Source: an uncultured Blautia sp. (GTDB lineage: Bacteria; Bacillota; Clostridia; Lachnospirales; Lachnospiraceae). Taken from it: a stretch of DNA of 9,196 bases. Below, piece after piece: positions 6,082 through 9,196 of the stretch. How positions within the stretch are numbered: the stretch's first letter is position 1; each line of letters opens with the position of its first letter. A model generated the notes under the pieces. The model was given only the letters and a program-made list of their open reading frames with translations, searched no databases and was not told the origin of the DNA. The DNA is taken from NCBI GenBank assembly GCA_945872375.1, contig CAMBYR010000066.1, positions 1-9,196 on the forward strand, in the 5' to 3' direction. A program made the translations under genes and the position numbers.

Positions 6082-6102
6082 GTTATAGAAAAAAACTATA
6101 AC
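6082..6102 (+). promoter_or_regulatory. Perfect LysR-type binding site upstream of metY
   Basis: GTTATAG, seven A residues and CTATAAC form a perfect 7-bp inverted repeat. It contains the LysR-family T-N11-A signature (T6086, A6098) and ends 19 bp before the -35 box. The position is typical of a LysR-type recognition site for an activator. Confidence 0.65.
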
Positions 6103-6121
6103 AGGATATTTTTTTTACATA

Positions 6122-6151
6122 TTGGACAGAATTAACCTACCATGGTAGTAT
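6122..6151 (+). promoter_or_regulatory. Promoter of metY with overlapping palindrome
   Basis: TTGGAC (6122-6127), an 18-nt spacer and TAGTAT (6146-6151). A perfect 12-bp palindrome CTACCATGGTAG (6137-6148) overlaps the -10 box and is part of the AACCTA-N6-TAGTA motif (6134-6150). The weak -35 box, upstream LysR-type site and operator over the -10 box suggest both activation and repression. Confidence 0.65.
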
Positions 6152-6180
6152 GAATACAGGAATTGAAAAGGAGATCAGAA

Positions 6181-6255
6181 ATGAAACAGGTAATGATTAT
6201 TCTCAGCAGAAACCGAATGTGTACAGCATTTCGGAACAGAACAATTTTAATATAA
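6181..6255 (+). CDS. Putative 24-residue leader peptide upstream of metY
   Basis: An ATG with AAAAGGAG at 7-nt spacing (6166-6173) opens a 24-codon frame starting MKQVMIILSRNRMC and ending in TAA at 6253-6255. It sits about 23 nt after the predicted metY transcript start and ends 61 nt before metY. The ribosome binding site is as good as that of any real gene here, so it is probably translated. It contains three Met codons and one Cys codon, which could matter for a methionine/cysteine gene, but there is no run of regulatory codons and no clear terminator follows. It could equally be a spurious or species-specific small protein. Confidence 0.45.
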   Translation: MKQVMIILSRNRMCTAFRNRTILI

Positions 6256-6316
6256 CAATGAAAAATCATAAAAATAAAATCATATGAAATAATATTACAT
6301 TTTGGAGGATAAAGAC

Positions 6317-7621
6317 ATGACAGATATCAGAGATTCTAAAAACTGGGGATTTGAAACAAGACAGTTACATATTGGACAGGAAAAGGCAGATCCGGTAACG
6401 GATGCGAGAGCTGTGCCGATTTACGCATCTACTTCCTATGTATTCCATAATTCACAGCATGCAGCCGACCGTTTCGGTCTGAGAGATCCGGGAAATATTT
6501 ACGGAAGACTTACCAATCCTACCCAGGATGTGTTTGAACAGCGTATCGCATCTCTGGAGGGCGGAGTTGCAGCACTGGCAGTGGCTTCCGGAGCAGCAGC
6601 AATTGCATATACCCTTCAGACACTGGCAAAAGCCGGCGAGCATATTGTGGCATCCAAAACCATTTATGGCGGAACCTATAACTATCTGGCACATACTTTC
6701 CCGCTGAACAACAATGTAACCACCACATTTGTAGATCCGGAGATCGAAGGCTCTTTTGAAGCAGCCATCCAGGAGAATACAAAGGCCATCTTTGTAGAGA
6801 CTCTCGGAAATCCGAATTCCAACCTGATCGATCTTGAAAAGCTTGCAGAAGTTGCTCATAAACACCAGATCCCGCTGGTTGTTGACTCCACATTTGCAAC
6901 ACCGTTCCTGATTCGCCCGATCGAATACGGAGCAGACATCGTGGTTCATTCCGCAACAAAATTCATTGGAGGACATGGAACAGCCATTGGCGGTGTGATC
7001 ATTGACAGCGGAAAATTTGACTGGAAAGCATCCGGAAAATTTCCGTGGATTTCTGATGCAAACCCGAGCTACCATGGAATCTCATTTGCTGATGCTGTAG
7101 GAGCAGCCGCTTTTGTTACTTACATTCGTGCGATCGTTCTTCGTGATACCGGTGCAACACTTTCTCCGTTCCATGCATTCCTGTTCCTTCAGGGACTGGA
7201 AACACTGTCTCTTCGTGTAGAAAGACATGTGAGCAATGCGCTGAAGATCGTGGATTATCTGGCACATCATCCGCAGGTAGAGGCAGTTCATCATCCTGCA
7301 CTGGAAAGTGAGCCAAGCCATGAATTATACAAAAAATATCTGCCTAACGGCGGAGGTTCGATCTTTACCTTCGAAATCAAGGGAGATGCAAAGACTGCTC
7401 AGGATTTCATTGATCATCTTGCAATTTTTTCATTGCTTGCCAATGTGGCAGATGTGAAGTCACTGGTAATCCATCCGGCAACTACCACACACAGCCAGTG
7501 CACCGAGGAAGAACTTCTGGATCAGGGAATTAAACCAAATACCATCCGCCTTTCCATTGGTATTGAGAAGGTTGAGGATCTGATCGCTGCCCTGGATACC
7601 GCTTTCGAAGCCGTGAAATAA
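6317..7621 (+). CDS. metY: O-acetylhomoserine sulfhydrylase (O-acetylhomoserine aminocarboxypropyltransferase)
   Basis: This is a PLP enzyme of the Cys/Met metabolism family that condenses O-acetyl-L-homoserine with sulfide to give L-homocysteine and acetate in the cytoplasm, the direct sulfhydrylation route to methionine. The 434-residue length fits MetY. Features include GFETRQLHIGQ near the N terminus, YGRLTNPT (about 62-69), the PLP-phosphate loop around ASGAAAIAY (about 90-98) and the Schiff-base lysine K215 in HSATKFIGGHG. The inserts typical of the sulfhydrylase branch separate it from cystathionine synthases and lyases. I place the start at 6317, because GGAGG is 8 nt upstream. A TTG-initiated extension from 6302 would overlap that ribosome binding site. 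It has its own promoter and follows the lysR gene that probably regulates it. No obvious intrinsic terminator follows. Confidence 0.95.
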   Translation: MTDIRDSKNWGFETRQLHIGQEKADPVTDARAVPIYASTSYVFHNSQHAADRFGLRDPGNIYGRLTNPTQDVFEQRIASLEGGVAALAVASGAAAIAYTLQTLAKAGEHIVASKTIYGGTYNYLAHTFPLNNNVTTTFVDPEIEGSFEAAIQENTKAIFVETLGNPNSNLIDLEKLAEVAHKHQIPLVVDSTFATPFLIRPIEYGADIVVHSATKFIGGHGTAIGGVIIDSGKFDWKASGKFPWISDANPSYHGISFADAVGAAAFVTYIRAIVLRDTGATLSPFHAFLFLQGLETLSLRVERHVSNALKIVDYLAHHPQVEAVHHPALESEPSHELYKKYLPNGGGSIFTFEIKGDAKTAQDFIDHLAIFSLLANVADVKSLVIHPATTTHSQCTEEELLDQGIKPNTIRLSIGIEKVEDLIAALDTAFEAVK

Positions 7622-7648
7622 CAGAACCAGTCAAAATACTACAAAAAA

Positions 7649-7701
7649 ATACCAGAAAAGTTAACAAAAAATTGTTTGAATAATTGGTGAAATTCTGGTA
7701 T
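7649..7701. repeat. 9-bp inverted repeat flanking the promoter after metY
   Basis: ATACCAGAA (7649-7657) and TTCTGGTAT (7693-7701) are perfectly complementary with a 35-nt spacer. The right arm overlaps the -10 box of the next promoter. No T-run follows, so it is not a standard metY terminator; it may be an operator pair or an RNA 3' end structure. Confidence 0.4.
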
Positions 7702-7704
7702 AGT
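7676..7704 (+). promoter_or_regulatory. Promoter of the zinc-dependent phospholipase C family gene
   Basis: TTGAAT (7676-7681), a 17-nt spacer and TATAGT (7699-7704) form a reasonable sigma-A promoter in the 177-bp gap between metY and the next gene. The predicted leader is about 88 nt. Confidence 0.55.
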
Positions 7705-7798
7705 AAGAAAGGAAATGAAAACTGAATTGTATAATCACTGCGTTTGTGCATAAATATGCAGAAATGCAGTCCGGTTATAGAGAAAGCAGAGGATCAGC

Positions 7799-8389
7799 GT
7801 GAGAAAAAAGTCCCATATATTACTGGCCGGATATCTGGCAGATCAGCTGTCTGCCGCAGAAAGCCTGCAGGCTCACAGAAAAGCGTTTTGCCTGGGAAAC
7901 ATCCTGCCGGACATCAAACCATCATTTTTGACAACACGACATGAGTATTTTACCACCATCGGAACTGTTCAGGACCGTATCAGATTTCTGGTGGAGGACG
8001 GATTTCATGAATGCAATGATCGTGTATTCTGGAGACGGATCGGAGAAGTGATCCATTACATCGCTGATTATTTTACTTTTCCACATAATAAGACCTTTCA
8101 GGGAACCTTTCGTCAGCACAATTCTTACGAAAAAGAATTGAAAAACAAGCTGAAAACATACATCAAAAGCGGACAGGCACAGGATGATCTTGGAAACAGG
8201 AGCATGTTCCGGTTTGGCAGTATTTCTGAACTGATGGAATATGTCAGGGTACGTCATCAGAGTTATCTTTGCAAGGAACGCTGTGTGGCAGAGGATATCC
8301 AGTATATTCTTACCGTATGTATGCAGGTGGTATATGGAATTTTCCATCTTTGTACCGAAGTAAATACAGCAAAGCTGGCTGTTGCCTGA
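7799..8389 (+). CDS. Zinc-dependent phospholipase C family protein
   Basis: This 196-residue protein starts with GTG, with AGAGGA 5 nt upstream. The N-terminal half matches the zinc-dependent phospholipase C family seen in many Clostridia: KKSHILLAGYLADQL, then LGNILPDIKPSF, then IGEVIHYIADYFTFPHN. Probable metal ligands or motif residues are H6, D38, H48, H86, D90, H96 and the HxxxE pair H107/E111. Unlike secreted clostridial phospholipases C it has no signal peptide and no C-terminal C2-like domain, so it is probably cytoplasmic and its substrate is unknown. A hydrophobic stretch near the C terminus (about 165-185) could be a buried or membrane-associated helix. It has its own promoter and terminator, so it appears to be monocistronic. 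Confidence 0.8.
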   Translation: MRKKSHILLAGYLADQLSAAESLQAHRKAFCLGNILPDIKPSFLTTRHEYFTTIGTVQDRIRFLVEDGFHECNDRVFWRRIGEVIHYIADYFTFPHNKTFQGTFRQHNSYEKELKNKLKTYIKSGQAQDDLGNRSMFRFGSISELMEYVRVRHQSYLCKERCVAEDIQYILTVCMQVVYGIFHLCTEVNTAKLAVA

Positions 8390-8430
8390 ATATGGAAAAT
8401 GTGAAGAAAACATGAATTTTTTGGTTATTT

Positions 8431-8462
8431 CCGCCGGAGGTTTCCTCCGGCGGTTGATTTTA
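8431..8462 (+). terminator. Intrinsic terminator after the phospholipase C family gene
   Basis: CCGCCGGAGG (8431-8440) and CCTCCGGCGG (8444-8453) form a perfect 10-bp GC-rich stem with a TTT loop, followed by TTGATTTTA. It lies 41 nt after the stop codon. The stem is very strong and the T-tail moderate. Confidence 0.85.
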
Positions 8463-8470
8463 TGTGGTCA

Positions 8471-8499
8471 TTGTGCTAAAATTGGGAAAGTAGTATGTA
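8471..8499 (+). promoter_or_regulatory. Weak candidate promoter for the secreted repeat protein
   Basis: TTGTGC (8471-8476), a 17-nt spacer and TATGTA (8494-8499) are the best-spaced boxes in the gap 8463-8621. The match is modest. A perfect TATAAT at 8603-8608 lacks a -35 box. The rest of the gap shows no feature I can name. Confidence 0.25.
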
Positions 8500-8621
8500 A
8501 GTTGAGCTGAACAAAAGAGCGACAGTAATAGAATGATCATATAGAAGTAAGTTGGTATCTGTGAAAAAACTGAGCAGATGCAGGTGCTTTGGTGCAGACC
8601 TTTATAATGGGGAGTAAAGGG

Positions 8622-9196
8622 ATGCCCAGGAAAAGAAGGGAGTACCTTATCAGAATGAAGAATAAATATCTGACCAAATGTCTTTGCTTATCCTTAATAT
8701 CGACGATGGTCACTTCGGGAGCAGCCACAGTGTCTGCTGCAGAAGTGACGGATACATTTACGTCAGAAAATACGTCGGGAGATTCTTCCGGACAGGTTTT
8801 TTCAGCAGCAGAAGTCAGTACACCGCCGGCAGCCCCTGTTCAGGAACCTGTCGTACCGTCAGATACACCCGTATCAGTTCCGGATGCAGGAACATCATCG
8901 GAAAGCCAGACAACACCGGAGCCTTCCGCGCCAGCATCAGGAGAGGATTCGGCACCGGTTCAGGGAGATGAAGGAACACCGGCACCGGATTCCGGAGTGA
9001 CGCCCACACCGGGAGAAGGAGAGAATGCAACACCGACCCCGGATCCAGGAGTGACACCTACACCGGGAGAAGGAGAGAATGTAACGCCGACCCCGGATCC
9101 GGGAGTGACACCTACACCGGGAGAAGGAGAGAATGTAACGCCAACGCCGGATCCCGGAGTGACACCTACACCGGGAGAAGGAGAGAATGTAACGCC
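8622..9196 (+). CDS. Secreted protein with Thr/Pro/Gly/Glu tandem repeats (5' part, runs off window)
   Basis: An open frame continues from 8622 to the window end (191 codons and 2 bases, no stop). The N terminus is basic, followed by a hydrophobic segment (about 17-36) and a VSA-A type cleavage site near residue 39, so a Sec signal peptide is likely. After it comes a low-complexity Ser/Thr/Pro/Glu-rich linker. From residue 125 there are near-identical 18-residue repeats of the form GVTPTPGEGEN(V/A)TPTPDP. Such segments usually act as cell-wall-spanning stalks or linkers; the functional domain lies beyond the window. The start is ambiguous: the ATG at 8622 has GGGGAG at 7-nt spacing, while the in-frame ATG at 8655 (MKNKYLTKC) has AAGGGAG at 12 nt but gives a more typical signal peptide. 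Function is unknown. Confidence 0.75.
   Translation, partial: MPRKRREYLIRMKNKYLTKCLCLSLISTMVTSGAATVSAAEVTDTFTSENTSGDSSGQVFSAAEVSTPPAAPVQEPVVPSDTPVSVPDAGTSSESQTTPEPSAPASGEDSAPVQGDEGTPAPDSGVTPTPGEGENATPTPDPGVTPTPGEGENVTPTPDPGVTPTPGEGENVTPTPDPGVTPTPGEGENVT
8994..9196 (+). repeat. 54-bp in-frame tandem repeat, 3.8 units in window
   Basis: Units run 8994-9047, 9048-9101, 9102-9155 and 9156-9196 (cut by the window edge). Unit 1 differs from unit 2 at five bases, one of which changes Val to Ala. Units 2 and 3 differ at three bases, all silent. The length is a multiple of three, so copy-number change keeps the frame. A degenerate half-unit (8973-8993) precedes the array. Confidence 0.9.

Noticed and set aside
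7715..7753. 12-codon frame MKTELYNHCVCA in the leader of the phospholipase-family gene
   Set aside because: The AAAGG is only 2-3 nt before the ATG, and the ATG is about 4 nt from the predicted transcript start, so translation is doubtful.
8603..8608. Perfect TATAAT before the secreted protein gene
   Set aside because: No acceptable -35 box lies 16-19 bp upstream, and a transcript starting from it would lose the ribosome binding site of the start at 8622. It would only work for the alternative start at 8655.
8994..9196. CRISPR array
   Set aside because: The repeats are directly adjacent without unique spacers, keep the reading frame and encode a Thr/Pro/Gly/Glu repeat, so this is a coding minisatellite.

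Overview
The window looks like chromosomal DNA from an anaerobic member of the Firmicutes, probably a gut-type Clostridia (Lachnospiraceae-like). Reasons: a complete [FeFe]-hydrogenase maturation set, strong AGGAGG-type ribosome binding sites, sigma-A type promoters, and a secreted protein rich in Thr-Pro-Gly-Glu repeats. The taxonomic call is inference from gene content and style, not from a marker gene.

Left part (about 58-4350, minus strand): a compact four-gene operon reading right to left. In transcription order it is a small TM1266-type hydrogenase-system regulator, hydE, hydG and hydF. Gaps between genes are 4, 22 and 28 nt, and a hairpin with a T-rich tail closes the operon at 58-80. 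HydE and HydG are radical-SAM enzymes that make the organometallic precursor and the CO/CN ligands of the H-cluster. HydF is the GTPase scaffold that assembles the 2Fe subcluster and delivers it to the hydrogenase. The hydrogenase structural gene is not in the window. The operon has a good promoter (TTGACA-N18-TAAAAT) and then a leader of about 210 nt that ends in an intrinsic-terminator-like hairpin with seven T residues just before the first ribosome binding site. This suggests attenuation control.

Middle part (4372-7621): an Rrf2-family regulator with three cysteines (minus strand) is divergent from a LysR-family regulator (plus strand). The LysR gene is followed by metY (O-acetylhomoserine sulfhydrylase, homocysteine synthesis). 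The lysR and metY promoters are near-copies of each other: 44 of 56 positions are identical, including the -35 box, -10 box and spacer length. Both have a LysR-type T-N11-A site upstream. A motif AACCTA-N6-TAGTA occurs at both -10 regions and a third time upstream of rrf2. This points to a small sulfur-amino-acid regulon in which the Rrf2 and/or LysR proteins control rrf2, lysR and metY. A 24-codon reading frame with a near-ideal ribosome binding site sits between the metY promoter and metY and may encode a leader peptide.

Right part (7622-9196): a gene for a cytoplasmic-looking protein of the zinc-dependent phospholipase C family, with its own promoter and a strong terminator. It is followed by the 5' end of a secreted, low-complexity protein whose 54-bp tandem repeats run off the window end.

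The far left edge (2-55) may hold the last codons of a plus-strand gene converging on the hyd operon. I saw no tRNA, rRNA, CRISPR array, insertion sequence or phage gene.
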